A program made the position numbers and the translations under genes. A stretch of DNA of 64,000 nucleotides from Lagopus muta. Its lineage: Eukaryota; Chordata; Aves; Galliformes; Phasianidae. The stretch's first letter is position 1. Each line of letters opens with the position of its first letter. This document shows, piece after piece, positions 26,501-41,500 of this stretch. The notes beneath the pieces are model-generated. The model searched no databases and had not been told where the DNA came from. It worked only from the letters and a program-made list of their open reading frames with translations. Where the stretch lies: positions 15,300,501-15,364,500 of the forward strand of contig NC_064442.1 of NCBI RefSeq assembly GCF_023343835.1. Reading direction: 5' to 3'.

Positions 26501-29500
26501 TTTCTGAATAACAAAACAAGTCATATCTTGCTTGCTTTTCCTCATTCTCCTGTATCTTATCTGTCTGCATGTTATTAGTGCTGAATTATAAACACTATTG
26601 TATGTCTCCAAAGAAAAACAAGTTATGTTTGACCTTCTCCCCTGCTACAAGTTCAAAAGTGAAGAGATCTGTATTCTCTGAGCCACATACCCAATCATTT
26701 CTATTTACCAATGGGCACGTGATAACAAGTTGATTTAAAATGATTTCACAAAATAGCATACATTTACAGTTCATTTTTTAATCGAGAAGAATTCTCACTG
26801 CTCTTAATTACAATAATCTGTGTTGCATTTGACTCATTAAAAAAAATAAATAATTGAAGTCACGAAGATTGCTAATTTCTGAGAACTAAGTTTGGGTTAT
26901 AAATTTTTCCTTGAAAAGCAAACAAATGCAGTTCTTGCAAACAAAGGTTACTGGATGTTATCCAGTGAAAACCAAAGTTGAAATGTCCCCATTCAGCACC
27001 CAAGAGAAATTTTAGAAAAAGAACTTAAGATAAAAGTGAAAACCAAAGTTAGAAAACTAAATAAAGATGTATGGAATATACCTGCCATAAACACCTTCCT
27101 CTTCTGTTATTTCATGGAGGTTCAGACATCCACATGTCATACAAGCAAGCACAAATCAACACATCAACTTACCAATATAAAATAAGCATTCAGAATGAAG
27201 CATGCTCTCTGTCCACAGCTGACATACTTCACTTTCTGTAAGAGCTTCAACACCATAATAGGCTTGGTATTCCAGTTTAGGCAACAGGAATATTGGAATA
27301 AGCTATCAAAGCAAACACACAGACAAAAACCAGTATGCTGTGCAAAAACGATTGTTGCAATAAGCTGCATTTTGACACTTATCATCATCATCATCTTCCA
27401 CTACAAATGCAGCAACAAAGATGTAACAGCTTGTGCCCTATGAAACCCACACAACAAGCTTAAGGCTAAGGAGACCCTGCATAAAGGAAGGCAAAACAGA
27501 CAGGTTAAAATAAAACAGGAAAACTCTAGGCATGTTTTCACAAAAAAATAAACTGATATTAAGCCACTACCCCTAAAACTTATTTTGACATTCTCACTTT
27601 TATGCTCTACTGCCCTCTGCAGGAATTTAGATATGCAATTATGACACGGATTTGCCCGTTAGAATTCTGCCTTTTATTCACATCAAGCAAAGCCAAGATA
27701 GTTCAAAGCAAGACTGTGAGCATATAATTTTCACAAGTAAAAACTACTAAGATCTATTTCTATTTCAATAAAGTACAAACACCTTACAAGCTGTTTACCT
27801 GTCTATCATAATTCCAGTATTTTGGGGAAGCCTATATCAGATCAAGTTTGACAAATGATTATATGAGGACTCTTGACAAAACTGTGAATTACTGATGATT
27901 CCAGACTAAGTTTTCCTTCTCCTGTCATAATACAGAATATTGGATTTCACTTGCACTTAAAGCATTTTAGCCCTTAAGACACACAGTTTGCTAAGATGTA
28001 TTCTGGAGCCTTTTCAAACAGAATGTTTTTATGATTCCAAACAATTTTGAAGTGTTTGAAAAAAAAAATTTCTACATTACCTTTTAAAAACAGTTCCAAG
28101 AGGCATCATGCTACATGAATAGAATTATTCATACGTATTACTGAAATGTAGCTGTAGTAGCAAATGCAGAATCACATTTAGAATCTGTTCTAATCAAGTA
28201 GGTTAAAAAAAAGAGCCAATTCCTCACCTTTTGAGCTTTCTTCTTTTTATTGAAACGTGGCAATGATCTCACTTTCTGCACATTGCAACGCACAAGTAAC
28301 AACAGGTCATCCAAACTGAACAGCTTATACACAAGGTTGCCATCCTGAGGTGCTTTATACTCTCCAGGGTCTTCCACAAGCATCTGAAGTTCATCTGGCA
28401 GCTTTCCTACAGAAAATAAAACCAAAAACAACAAACTTGGGCATTCCTCACTTTGATGCTAATCAAAGGGCTTTTTCTGAGGGCTTTTTTTGCCCTTTCT
28501 GACAGTAGTGGATTTTTTAAAAGCCATTTTGTTTGATAATAGTTGGAGGTGAAAAGTTTGCTCATTATGCACAGTAAGTCACTTGTTAAGGTGTTTGTTT
28601 TAAAAAAAAATAATTCCACAAAATGCCTACAACAGCTTTTAAAGAATGTATTATTAATTATTCCCATATTTTATCCTGCTGTTGAATTTCTTACGCAGAG
28701 CATTTCGTGCAGATGGAGGGGAAAGGTGATTTTTTTCTTTCAGTTACTTTCACTCAGCACAAAGAGCCCACAAGATTACTTTGAATGAGAGATGTTATCC
28801 ATTTATTAATTACAGAAGCAGCTCAAGCCTCAGGTTTGGCTGGTGGCTCGAGGCTCCATTCCAAACTGAGTTTGTTTCAATTTCAATTACATTAACTTGC
28901 ATATTCAAAAGAAACTTGTTCAGATCTTAAGATGCTGCTTTGAGGTTGATGGACACCCATATCTGTGTCCTTCACAGATATTTTAACGAAACACCAAAAC
29001 CACAAAATACAAGCTCTGATGTTTATTTATCCAATTCTGCTTTTGTACTGCAGACCTGTGGAAATACATATCAAAACTACACCACAAAGAAATATTGCTG
29101 TAGTGCTACTAATAAACACATTCACTATTATACTTATTGTTTACATTCATCTTTGAATGAATGAATACTGTGTGATGTGCTAACATTCAAGTGACAAAAA
29201 ATAATTTTCTGCTTGTTAAATAATTAACTTAATTCCAGCCTTCTGCCAAAAAGACATGTAAAGCCACTTATCAGCTTGCAATATCACTTCCAAGCTGTTG
29301 AACTCAGTTTTCTATTTGTTCACAATACCACATCTCAGTTTCTTAGCAATATTGGTTTTATCACTCCAATTAAAAATAAATAACACTTGAATTCCATGGT
29401 CTGGCTTTGTGAAAAGATAAGAAATTGGAAGAGCATCATGCTGCTTAGTCCTTTAGATGGGAGGAGGGAAAAGAGACATGTCTTTGACCAGTAATTAAAA

Positions 29501-32500
29501 TCTGGTTGACTCAAAGGAAACGCACCTAACAACAAGTTCAGCTCATAAAAGTATTACCTGTGTTAATCCATCTGCAATGGAAACAGTTAAATAATTAATT
29601 CCTATGTGATCTAGCACACAGCTAATCAGAAAACACCAATAAAACATGTTCTCCCACCAAAAAGCACTGATTCATTGGAATTAAATATTTGAGAGAAGTA
29701 TATCCATGCTGATCCAACTGCCCGCTTTCCTGCCAATTTACCTGAAGCAAGGGTTCCTAGTTTCAGTTTTACACAGCTCAGAAGCTACTCAGTCAAGTAA
29801 AAAGCTCTCAAACTTTATGGCCCCTAGGACCTTCAAGTAGAGGTCTGGGTCTAACATGGGCTGCATTTCCAGCTGAACACTGGAAAACTTGGAGAAGTGC
29901 CTTGTAGTGAGTTCTAAGCAGCCCTCTGGAACAGATTTGGTAAGAGCTGAGAAACAGAAGCTGAGGGTGGATTCTCAAAAGTTGGACAAGTCAATACCAA
30001 CTTTTCTTCAAAATTTTAATTACATAATTTGATCTACAGAAAAAGTAAAGTAATTCCACTTTCAACTGAGAAGAAACGATTTTTGTAGACCTTCTGACAG
30101 ACCAGACTGCTCAAACATTGAAACTTCTATGGAAAAGTAACTAATCTCAACACCAAACAACTTCTCCTTTCTCAGAAGCCTTGTTGTTTCTATAATTTAA
30201 ATTAACATTTCTTATTCACCTCTATGGATAAACAGCTCCACACATTCTCCCTTATTCGTGCAACATAATACCTGCCAAACAAAAAGTATTTCTGGGGTCA
30301 TAAAAAAGTCGTATCTGAACAAATGTAACAGAGCTACAGAGATACCACAGATCCTCTTCAGGCAAGGGAATTAAAATGCTTTTCAGTTGAACTGAAATTT
30401 TTCAGTTTTTCTCCATAGACAACAAACATTACTACTCACTCCTTGGCACCCCCTGAAAAAGGCACGTCCAGGTATTCCTAGATGAGCCATGAGGATTTGG
30501 GGCAGGGCCCAGCACAGGTGCTGTGTGGGAGATCACTGGTGGCTTTGAAGACTGAGGCACGTGAGTTTGTGCAGCATTAGCATTATCACAGCTCATTGCT
30601 GGCTGCTCATGGGCTTTTTGGGTAGGTGACTTGAGGAGCTCCGTTTGCATTTTCAAAATCCGTCCAACAGGATCAAATTCTTTGGACAACCTTCTTGCAG
30701 CCTTTCTGGAGGCATTTTTCCCCTGATGCACAGTTTCTGAGCAATCAGCCATGCCTGCAGATGGATTTGGGGTGGGGGAAGGTGACTTGCAAGTCTGGAC
30801 CAAGGTCTCAGAAACAGCATTTGGAACAGTTTTTTTGCATTCAGTATTTTTATGCTCTATATCAATTATTAAACGATCTTCGTCGGTGTCACTACTGCAT
30901 AAAGGAGCATATATCTCATTTTTCTGTGCAGCATGAGAGTCTTTTTTGCAACTTACAGCAGGATATAAAGTATTTGTTTCATTGTCTGATACTTTTTTGG
31001 TCATGACATCCTGTGCTTTCTTCAACTCCATCTCCTCAGAATGAAAGTTTTTATGAGACCAATTTCCTTCAGGGCTGAAGCATACATTGCCACATGATGG
31101 AAGCTGCAATCTGGAATACGCTGAAAATCCCTGTTCAGAAAGAGGAGTTTTTCTCTCTTGAGCTTCACTGTTTGTGGTAGATGTCAGTTTTTTTTCTGGT
31201 TGTAAGTCACATGACAAAACTTTATCAGTGTTACCAACTGAACAAGTGTTTTCTGTTTTAGAAGTCCTTGAAAGTTTGACAGCTGCTCCAAAAGTTTCCA
31301 GTTCTGTAAAATCATCATCAAAATCCATCCCTGCATCATGTGTAAATGGAATCTTCCTGCACTGGTAGGTATCAGCAGACACCTTAACATAGGGAGAAAA
31401 AATAAATACTGCACAATCAAAAAAGACAAGAAATAGAATGCATTAATGACAAATGAGACACTACCAAAGGGGAAACCTGAAAACTGTTCTAGGATCCAAA
31501 TTTTCACTGTTGAGTGAGAGGGGCAGCTAGTGAACCAAATTCCCTCTGTTTCATGTGAGATGTTCTCAGACTGTAGGTATTAAAAGGTCTTTCAAAACAG
31601 AAATAAAGTCCATAAAGCTTGTCGTGCCTAAATAAACCCATTAAAACATATTTTAATGAAATAAACATTAAAGCTGAGTTGAAGATATAATAGAAGCACT
31701 TAGAGGAACTGGACAGACATCCTCACAGACAGTGCCTGAAGCCCAGTAGTTAAAAAAAAAAACAACAAAAAACAATCAACAGGAGACCTAAATTTTCCTC
31801 CATTATCACACAAGTACCTTAAAACACAGTATTTTTTTTGTTCCGCCCCCCCCCCCCTCCAAAAAAGAAGTGAAGCTACGTACATCCCACTGAAACAGAT
31901 TGTCCTCATCTGGTTTGTCCATTGAAACATCGGAAATCGCAATGTAAGACTTCTTAGTTGCTAGGAAGTCTGCAGGAATTTCATGGAATATTTGGTTCCT
32001 CTCTCTTATTGTCATTTCCTTTTTCAGGAGAGGTGAGTCAACAAAAACCACTTTAGCTGCTTTGTTATCTTCTCAAGGAAATGCGTATTAAATGAAAGAA
32101 AGAATATCACTTTAGAATTCACGCCATAAATCTTTCAGCTTCCAAATATATTACAATCCATTCCACATTTGCAAACAGATGAAAAACCATGCTCTCATTC
32201 ACTATCAGAGAAGTATGTCCAGCTAGTTTGAATTATGATCCTGAAGCACCAACACACAACACATTGACAGTTGATCAGATTTTAAATGTCATACTACATA
32301 AGGAATTCCTAAAGAACTAAGGATTCAACATTTCTCACATGGCACTATGAAAATAAATGTACCCTATTTTCCAAAAAGATTTTCTTCTTCCTCTGTTCTG
32401 CATACATTAACCTCAGTAAATCTGACTTAGGGACTGTTATTTTCTTTTAAAGATTCATTGCCCAAAAGCGATGGCTGAAGTTTGTATTTCTTTCTGATCA

Positions 32501-35500
32501 GTAACTAAGTTAGGGCACTTTTGCCTCCCTCACTGCTGTTTATAACTTAAACATGAATCATAATTAAATTCACCAAAAACCAACAGTGACACTCTGGCCA
32601 ATGTGATACAGAAATCAATGGCACGCTCTGAACGTGTGGGCCACCTTATCTCTGCTTTAGAAAAATCTGAGTGAGGAAGAAAAATATATTAATGCAAGAG
32701 GTGGGTTGAAGTGGTGGGAGCTAAGGGTGGGCAGGGGAAAATCTTCACGCAGCACTGTATTGCTAATGTACTTCATGTGACTCTTTGACTGTTAACTTTG
32801 AAGCAAAAAAATTAAGTCTGAAAACTATAAAGGTGACAGGAAAGGAGCCACGCACAACATTGCACAAAGTACTTCAATCTGATGTAGAGAAAGATCAGAA
32901 TTTCTAAGACTTGCAGATATTTGTCAACTACTACCCAAAAGTTTGCCATACAGATCTCTGTGTGATGCACACAACACTGACATTTCAAGACAGCTTCCAC
33001 TGTAATTCAACTAGCTAAAAACAGAACGAACAATGAGAAGGGAAATCTATACGCAAATTACTGATGGGACAGTATTCAGATGAGCTAATCAATTTACTGA
33101 AAACATTTTTTCTGCTAATTAGGAAAAAGGCTGTACTCCATGAACATTCATTAAACAATGATGGAAATTGGTTCTTTTAATTGCAGAAGTCACATGAAGT
33201 TATTTTCTTCCCAAGGAGTTTCCTGTTTTAGAAAGCAAAAAGGACATTTAACTGACTTTGCTTTTTTCCAAGTGGAAAATAACTGAGCATCTCCAAACTC
33301 AGTGTTACTGGCAGTATCTCTAGAGGCTGTTGCTATTCTCAGTAACAAGGTAGGACAAGGTGCAGAGAACTATGAAATGACCTTGCTATTAGCTTTCCTC
33401 CTTGAGAGCAGAAGGAATACTATACCGGTGGATTTTTAACCTTCATTTCTGTGATAGCTGAAATTAAAATAAACACAGTTCTTCAAAAACAAAGGCCTTG
33501 GACTCATTAGCCAATAAAAATCATTTATTTCGGATTTCTGTCCCTTATGATGTCAGATTTTATTATTTTGTTTGATTATTTAAATTAAAAACCATGGAAG
33601 TACTTGAGAAATTCATTCCTGCATTCTTGGGGGCAACTTCTCAAGAAATGCTAAGAACCCTAATTTGTAATGACAACTATGATTTTAACTAACTTCAGGT
33701 CTGGGTTTTTTTTTTTTTCCCCTTTAAATCAAATCAAAGTTAAATTATTTTACTGTGTGAACAAATCTAGACTATCTTCTCTTTTTTCTCAGTTGATCTT
33801 GCTTGATTTACTAACTTTCTGTCCTTCTGCCAGATGAAAAGGGATTATGAAAAAATATCAAGAACTTCCTGGACAAAAATGTAGTTTTTATAGCAAAAAA
33901 ATATACTATACCTGCAACAGGGATCATCTTAACACAAACTGGAATTTCCCACTGTTCCTTGTAGTTTAATCCATGATTATTCAGCAATGTAAATAATGAC
34001 TGATTACTTAGAACAACTTGAGGGGAGTATTTCAAAGCAAGCTTTTCTGCATTTGAATCTGAACTAATATCCTAAACAACAAAAGAAGGTAGATTTTTAA
34101 AGGTTTTCAGGTAAGACAGGTAATTTAAATCTGTAAACAAACCAACAAACATGAATTAGCTCCACAGCTGCAGACACCCAACTACCACCACTGTGCCAGG
34201 CTTCAAAATCAAAGTAAACAGCTTTACAGTTTTAGCTGAATCCTACACCTCTACCTTGTAGCACGAGAAAACATATCTTGCCTTCTACCTTTCTATTAAT
34301 TTCTAATAAATTGAATTATTAGGTCAAACAAGAACAAAGGGGTAGTGACATAAGGGAGTGCAATGCAAAAGAAAAAAGCAACACATTCACTCACACGTGT
34401 ATCTCAGATGCTCTTACAAGTAATAGTATCATGGAGCAGCCTAACATTAAAGTAGAATTAAAACTGCACATCTGTTTCAATGCAGATTGCCTGTAAAGAA
34501 TGTCAAAGCAAATATAAAAACATGAAGCAAACAAATTCAGAATTGAAACAAAAGAAGTATAAAAAATTAGGAGTACGAGTTTCCAGGAAAAAAGAAGGTT
34601 GGGCATATTCATTAGGTGGGAGAAAACCAGTAAGAACCATGGAGATACTGGATGTTTGGGAGCACTAAGGGCCACGAAAGGTAAGTAAGAAAATCTAGAA
34701 GTGCTCTTTCTTTGTTCATCTGAGACAACATGAGAAATTGCTCTGAATATCCCCCCTATTTATTTCCATGAAAATTACACAGATATAAATAGCACAATAG
34801 CACTACACGATAGAACAAACACTCTGCTACAACACTCTTTTTCAACATAGTGACCACCACTAGCTATGCATTTTTGCCAGCCACAGAGAAGAGCCAGGCA
34901 TGGCTGTCTGGAACGGAGTTCATCATTCATGTTGCTGTTACCACGGCAGAAACACCTACTGCCTCACTGTGCTCACATCCACTGGTTGGTCTCTATAAAC
35001 ATTCAGCAATTGTCAATGAAGGTCAATGGGTGCCATTTTTTTCCCCAGGGAGGAATTCAGTTCTACACCTTTGCTTAACACGCACTTCCACGTCAGATGC
35101 CATCCTGTCAGACTGTCCCTGTGCTGCCATTTGTCACACAGCCACAAAACGTAACAGAATGTTGGCAGGAAGGTTCAGCCTGTACTGCCATACCACCAAT
35201 ATCGACCTCTGACATTGTGAGGCAAGATAATAAAATAGGAAGCACTACTTTCAGAGCAGATCTCATATTTTACAGATCTAACACCTTTTGTGGAATATTA
35301 TTTTCCTGTGTCATCTCTACTGCTTTCTTAACCAACAAACTTCTTTGCAGTCATAATACCTCTGTTGACAGGTTGGTTTCTGATATAGAAACAAACTCCT
35401 CAAATAAGTGCACAGCAAACTATCTGAAATAAATAGTCAAAAAACAAGTTCTGCAGAATGAGCAAAACAAATCCATTTCTCAACACAAACAGCAACACTG

Positions 35501-38500
35501 GGTATTTAACAGTGAGGTAGAATGGAATCTAAGAATTGCTCAACTCAGGAATGCAATTTATATTGTTTAGCAAAAGCGACAGTTAGATGAGGGACACCTA
35601 ACTCACTCTTCAGAAAACTGAGCAGCCTAAAATATTTCTCGACCATGATGCACCAGCATAACAATTGTGATAAACCAATTTTGGAAGAAGGCAGTATGAC
35701 TGCTGTATATTAAATACTACACAAACAACGACACAGTGTGCACCACCACGGTACAAGATGTGTAAGATTACGATCAAAATGATGACATTATGCAGCCACA
35801 GAAATGAAATGGTTCTTTTCTCCAATATGTGCCATAAAAATGACAATAAAAATGCTACTTACATTGTGGATAAGAGAAGCCTTTTTTTCTGGAGTTATAA
35901 TAGATGTAACGGTTTTATAATCTGTGCAGAGCTGAACAGGCATGGTAGGGAATGCTGTCTTAGCATATCTCGCTGTACCCTTGAAGAAAATCAAGCAGGA
36001 CCAGGAAACAATATTAAATGAAATCATGATGACCCAACATTCCACTTTTTGTGATGAAAGTTATTAAGAACTTATGGAGGTGCAAGTTAGTGTTATGTCA
36101 GGAATTAAAGAAGTACTATTAACATCACATTTTTAGGGAGCACACAATAATTAACAGCCTCTCTGCCAGAATAACTCCATTAGTTTTACTGAAACGTTTT
36201 CACTGTGGATTACAACCCTCTAACCCAAGAACTAAATAATACTTATAAAATTTAAATCCTTGCATAATATGATCTGTGTATAGTTCTACCTATTTGAGGA
36301 TAACACCAGAAGAATAAGTGTACATAGGATATTACCATTACAAGAAGATTTTTTTCCAGCTTAAAGGTCAACTGCGTGTTAAATTTTCCTCCCATGATGC
36401 TCATTATCTCATGTAACATGTAAAACTCAGGATACTTTTTCACATGTCCAATACAAGCCCTGAATAATTCCTAACAGAAACAAACAAAACAAAACAAAAA
36501 AAGCATTTGTATATTTCGTAAGAACTTGAATATCTTTATTTTCTGCATCTGCAATAGTTACATTAGTTTTACTTCCTGTAAAGAATACAGAAACATTTAG
36601 CAGATCACATACTTGTTCAACCAATATAACCCCGCAACAATCTTACAATCACTGGTATCAGAACTGAAACACATTCTGAATTCCCATCAGCCCTCCACAG
36701 GCAAGTCTAGCAATATACACATGCAGGCTTAAATCAGTTTAAAAAAAAACTAAAAACAAAAAGCAAACAAAAAAACTCCCACTAAATTCAGTACTCTGAA
36801 TTGTGTTAGAAAAGGTCATTATTTGGCTTTCAGGGTTTTTTTTTGTTGCCATTGTTTAATTTTTCCTTATTTTTACAGGGAAAACTAGTTCTTTGTATTA
36901 CTCACTACCTAATTTTATACCAGCCTGGGAAAAAGCTATAAAGGTAAAGACATAGAAGGATTTATATGTATTCCAACTTGCTTTCCTGTCAGAAAGCATT
37001 TCTGTTTTAATCTGTTGTAGGAAGTGTTATGGCACTTACTAAAAGAGACAGGAATTTTAGTAGAAAGTATTTAACTACAACACTTATTAAATAAGGCATC
37101 ACACTGCACTAAAATAAATAAATAAATAAAAAAATCAACAGCAAGTCAGCAAGTCAACTCCGTAATGTGAAAGCTGATCAAACCTGCATTCTGGAATTTC
37201 TTACCCAAAATGTATCAAACAAAGAAAGATAGATGAATTACATTTGTGTTCAATTGCACAATCATCAAACTGGTGATTTAACACAGTATGAATTTCCAGA
37301 CAGCTATGATTACAGCCTGATTAACCTCTGATTAAAGTGACTTTGCAACATACTTCATGTTTTGCTCAATATATGCCCCAGTAGCATACATTCAGTATCA
37401 ACTTGTCAATATAAACACACACTTACAGTGTAATTTCTTCCTTCACAAATATAAAGATCTCCTGCGCTGTAATGCTGACTATCTTCATACTGTATTGTAT
37501 TCAACAACCTTACTCGTATCCTGTGTTACTGCCCCAAACTGTGGACCAGGCTGTGCTGGACAGCATCAGTGGAACAGCAACCTTTCATGTCTCGCTCCAA
37601 CTTCAAATCAGCAGCTCCGGGAAACTGCATCCCACAAGCAGTGTGTATGCAACTTCATCACAATTTCAATATCATTGTTGAACAGCACAATTAAACACAG
37701 CATCAGTAATTACCTCAGTATAAAGCAGAGCATCTTCAGAGATACAATCATAGTCCTGAGTACAGCTCTTTGCAGCATTTTGGGCGAACTTCATAAATTC
37801 TGCAACCTCACTGTTTACTACTTCTTTCATTTTCTGCGGGGAGAAAAAAAAACAAACTCATTTTTAAGACATAATGGAATCCTAGGCTAGGTATGTAAAC
37901 AGCAAAATCTCCAGAGATGTAGCACAGGTGATGGTATGAGGAAGGGCACAGCTTCCACTTGCTGATCAATCTGGCAAGTTTTCCCATGCATTTAGTTTCA
38001 CTTAAGTAAAAAAGAAACCCTGCAACATTAGGTCTGTGTCCTCTAAATACACAGCAGGCTTATTTTGACCATGCATAGGTGGTTTAAATAAAACAGAATT
38101 AGAGAACACTGGTGGAGCAAGTTTACATGATAGAATGACAAAGGTATCTGAGCTCTGACTTGATAAGCATTACGTTGTAAGTAACAGCAGTGCAGTAGGT
38201 ATTGATCTGCTTAGAAAAGACACTCCCAGTGATACAGAGCAAAACAAAGGAAGTGGCATTAATAATGATGCACTGCACACCAAGTAGTACAGTTCGAAAA
38301 CATTTACCATATACAGGATTCAGATAAAATAAAACGTACATGAAACAAAGTATTTACACATTGCTGACCGAGCAGTAAGTGTGGACTTGAGCATTTCTAC
38401 TACAAAAAGTCTGAATGTGGCAAGCATCTAAGGTCAACATGTAGGTTTTCTCACATGCTGATGAAGAAAGTTCTGAATACAGGGTGTTGACAAAAATTGC

Positions 38501-41500
38501 ATCAAAATATACAGGTTAAAAGGAGGTTCAGACAAATAGAATTTGAAAATATTTCTGCTGCATTTTTGTTTGCTCTTCAAAGCTGAAGAAGTTGTACAAC
38601 TCTCCTCTGTGATATTCATTCCTATGTGTATATACACACATTTACACTTACCAGATACATCAGTAACTCTCTTTGACTTGCTGCATTGAGAGGAAAATGA
38701 TTTGGTGTTTTTGAGAACTTAGTCATCAGATATAAATATGTTTTCTGCTCCTTCTCAGTCAGACAGGAGGTAAATGGATAGGGAAGTCTAGGTTCTGGAA
38801 AAGGATGATCATCAGTTGTGGTTTTAGTCACCACCCCAACTGCATTTGTAGCCTGTATGTTACCAATCTGTTTGTTTTCTGAAGAATTTGCCAATATCTC
38901 CACATCTTTCTTTGCCAATCTGAAAGAAAAGTAACAAGTGAAAGAACCGACATACCTTTACCTAGAAAATAGTATCTGCCAGAACCATATGATAAAGGTA
39001 GTCTCAAAACTGTAGATTTCAAATTCAGCAAAATGCACTCCACCACCCCAACTTACAGCCTACACTCTAAGAATTTTCCTATTCCGAAACTTCATGTGAG
39101 CCAAACTTACTTTTAGAACCAACAGCAGCTTTGCTACTGATTTCAATTAAAAACAAAAATAAACACACATATTCATTTACATAATGGATATTGAGGCAAA
39201 AAGGTACATTCAAAACCGATGGAGTGCTCTGGAAAAACACATTAACAGTGAAAAGGTACAGTTTCAACATTTCCTCATTAGCTGATGGTGGGTATTTAGA
39301 AAAAAATTGCACTTGGGAAGGTCTATCTTATGAGTAAAATTTATGATAATAAAGGAGAAAAACTAAATACAAAAAGCTTTTCTTTTACTGCAAAAGAAGT
39401 AAAAGAAAAGTACTTCATTTTAATGACAGGAATCCCAGATTTCAGTGAAAATTTTCCCCAAGAATAGGGTATACAAGTTTCATTTTCATTTCTGAACACT
39501 GACGGAAATCAGTGGCTAGAAATTACATTGGGCTAAAGTAAGAAATACTAATGGCCCTAACTAAAACAAAGCAGTAATATCAAAAAGCTGGTTCTTATAA
39601 TGACTCCAGTAGGTGAAGGCCATCTCTATCCTAATCTATTTGAAGTGTTTTTCAGAAATAAGATATTGAAGGTAAACAAAATGAACATTAACTGTTGACC
39701 CTGGAAAAAACATATTTTTAAAATACAATTTCAGCAGGAGAAAACATCTCAAGTGTTATTCAAGCCCAACAGTATCACATTTACAGTTCTTAATAATGCT
39801 TCACAGCTGTCTCTCTGAATATGAGAATATGTCCATCCCTATGGCACAAACTGGCAAATTTAATTAAGCTGCAGCAGCAACAAGATGCTGACTCAGATAC
39901 GCCAATGTTAGAATGTCAAGAAATTCTAGCAGCTTAAATTGGCTGTATTCAGCAACGAATGAAATGGCAGCACATCAAGATCATTTCAGTATGCAGTGCT
40001 GTCACAGTCTTCATCAGGGTGCAAACAAAAATAATCTGACAGAGCTTTTCTGTCCACATTTACAGCATTATACTTTATTTGAGCTGACGGCTTAAATTTT
40101 CCCCCTTCATTTTATCAGCAACCTGCCTTCACAGCTTCTATGGTGAGTGAACATATATGTTACTAAATATTTATCACAAATCTCAATATACAAATTGACA
40201 TGTTTTTTCCAGCTCTCACGTCCACATTTGCACCAACAGGTTACATTTCTTTTCCTCTTTCTGATGGCCACTCAACCCAACCCACTGATATCCTTATGTT
40301 ATCGTTGCAATCTCTTTCTGGCTATAAGCTCTCTTCTATCCAACAGAACTGAACGTAATCTCACTCCTAAGTATAGTCATACCTACTTCAGAAAACCTTA
40401 ACAGCTGAAAGGAGATTAAAAAAAAAAAATTAAGAAAAAAATACAAAGCCTAAATATCATATAATATTCCAGCTATTGAAATCTTGCAGTGTGAGTCCTG
40501 TGCTTTTCATCATGCCAAAGAAAAGTTGATTCTATTTCCTCAGTTTAAAATAAAAGGCATCAGAAGTGTGCAGGCAGTACCATCTATGCCAAAATGATTT
40601 GCGTGCACAGCATTTGAGCTCCTATTGCTCGTCTAACACTTCATACAATTCCTTGAGTAGTCAAAAAGCTAAATGCAACTCCAGGGCAGCTATTGATTCT
40701 ATGTAAATAGTGTTGGCTACTTCCAAAAGATACAAGTAACAAGGATTTCTGTGTACAGTATCATCAGCCTGGTACAAAGTGAGATCACAGGAGACCAACA
40801 GCAGGAGATAGACACATGAGACTGGGTTTTGGTTCACAGGTTACAGAATCTTTGTGAGGACTAAGTGCTTCATAACTTCTTGGTCTGCAAAACCAAGAAA
40901 AAAAAAAAAAAAAAGACACCAAACGGCTACAAAAAAACTCAACGCAACCCTCCCTCCCCAGAACAAAACAAATCCCCACAAAGAAAAGCTCCATCTCTCA
41001 AAGGAGAGAAAAGACCACAGGTCCCAACCTAAACTCCCTCTGCTTCCTGAGGCACCTCACTGGTAAGGCACAGAGCAGCCGCTACAAGGCAAGGCACTCC
41101 TCAATGGGCAGCACGCAGCTGTCTGCCAGGCAGTAACTGCACGTGTGTACCAAGAGAGTGATGACAAACAGCACCCAGTCGTAACAGAATGTACCTGTTC
41201 GATAAATTCCACAGTTCCAAGAGGCTCGGAGCCAGGGAATATTTTTCATACGTTTCACGTGAGAAAAACACTTCTTTGCCATTTTTGGGTGAAGCATCCC
41301 TGTTGGTAAAAAGAACGCTGTGATATATAGCATTTAAAGACAAAAATCTGATCCCAAGAAACAAAGAGCAGTATTAATTACAAAATAAAATAAAATAAAA
41401 AAATCAGAGCCCATCACTACAGCGTTTTCCCATTGCTTCTCACAGAATGTATTTATACCACACCTAACACCCCGCTGGTTTTCAACACTAAGATAAGCAC

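Larger units (their letters stand above)
21046..27172 (-). other. ICE2: ICE2 intron 11 (6.1 kb)
   Basis: This is the largest ICE2 intron. It contains an A22 tract at 21070-21091, an antisense CR1 fragment near 23.5 kb, an A-rich (CAAA)n tract at 24449-24491, and a sense-oriented 0.8 kb CR1 at 24513-25337. The rest is AT-rich with no further exon seen. Confidence 0.85.

Noticed and set aside
34850-35212. 120-codon plus-strand frame
   Set aside because: It is antisense to the degraded mariner transposase. The protein-like signal is on the minus strand.
37357-37890. 177-codon plus-strand frame
   Set aside because: It is opposite ICE2 exon 4 and its introns, has no family resemblance, and the true coding sense is the minus strand with matching splice sites.
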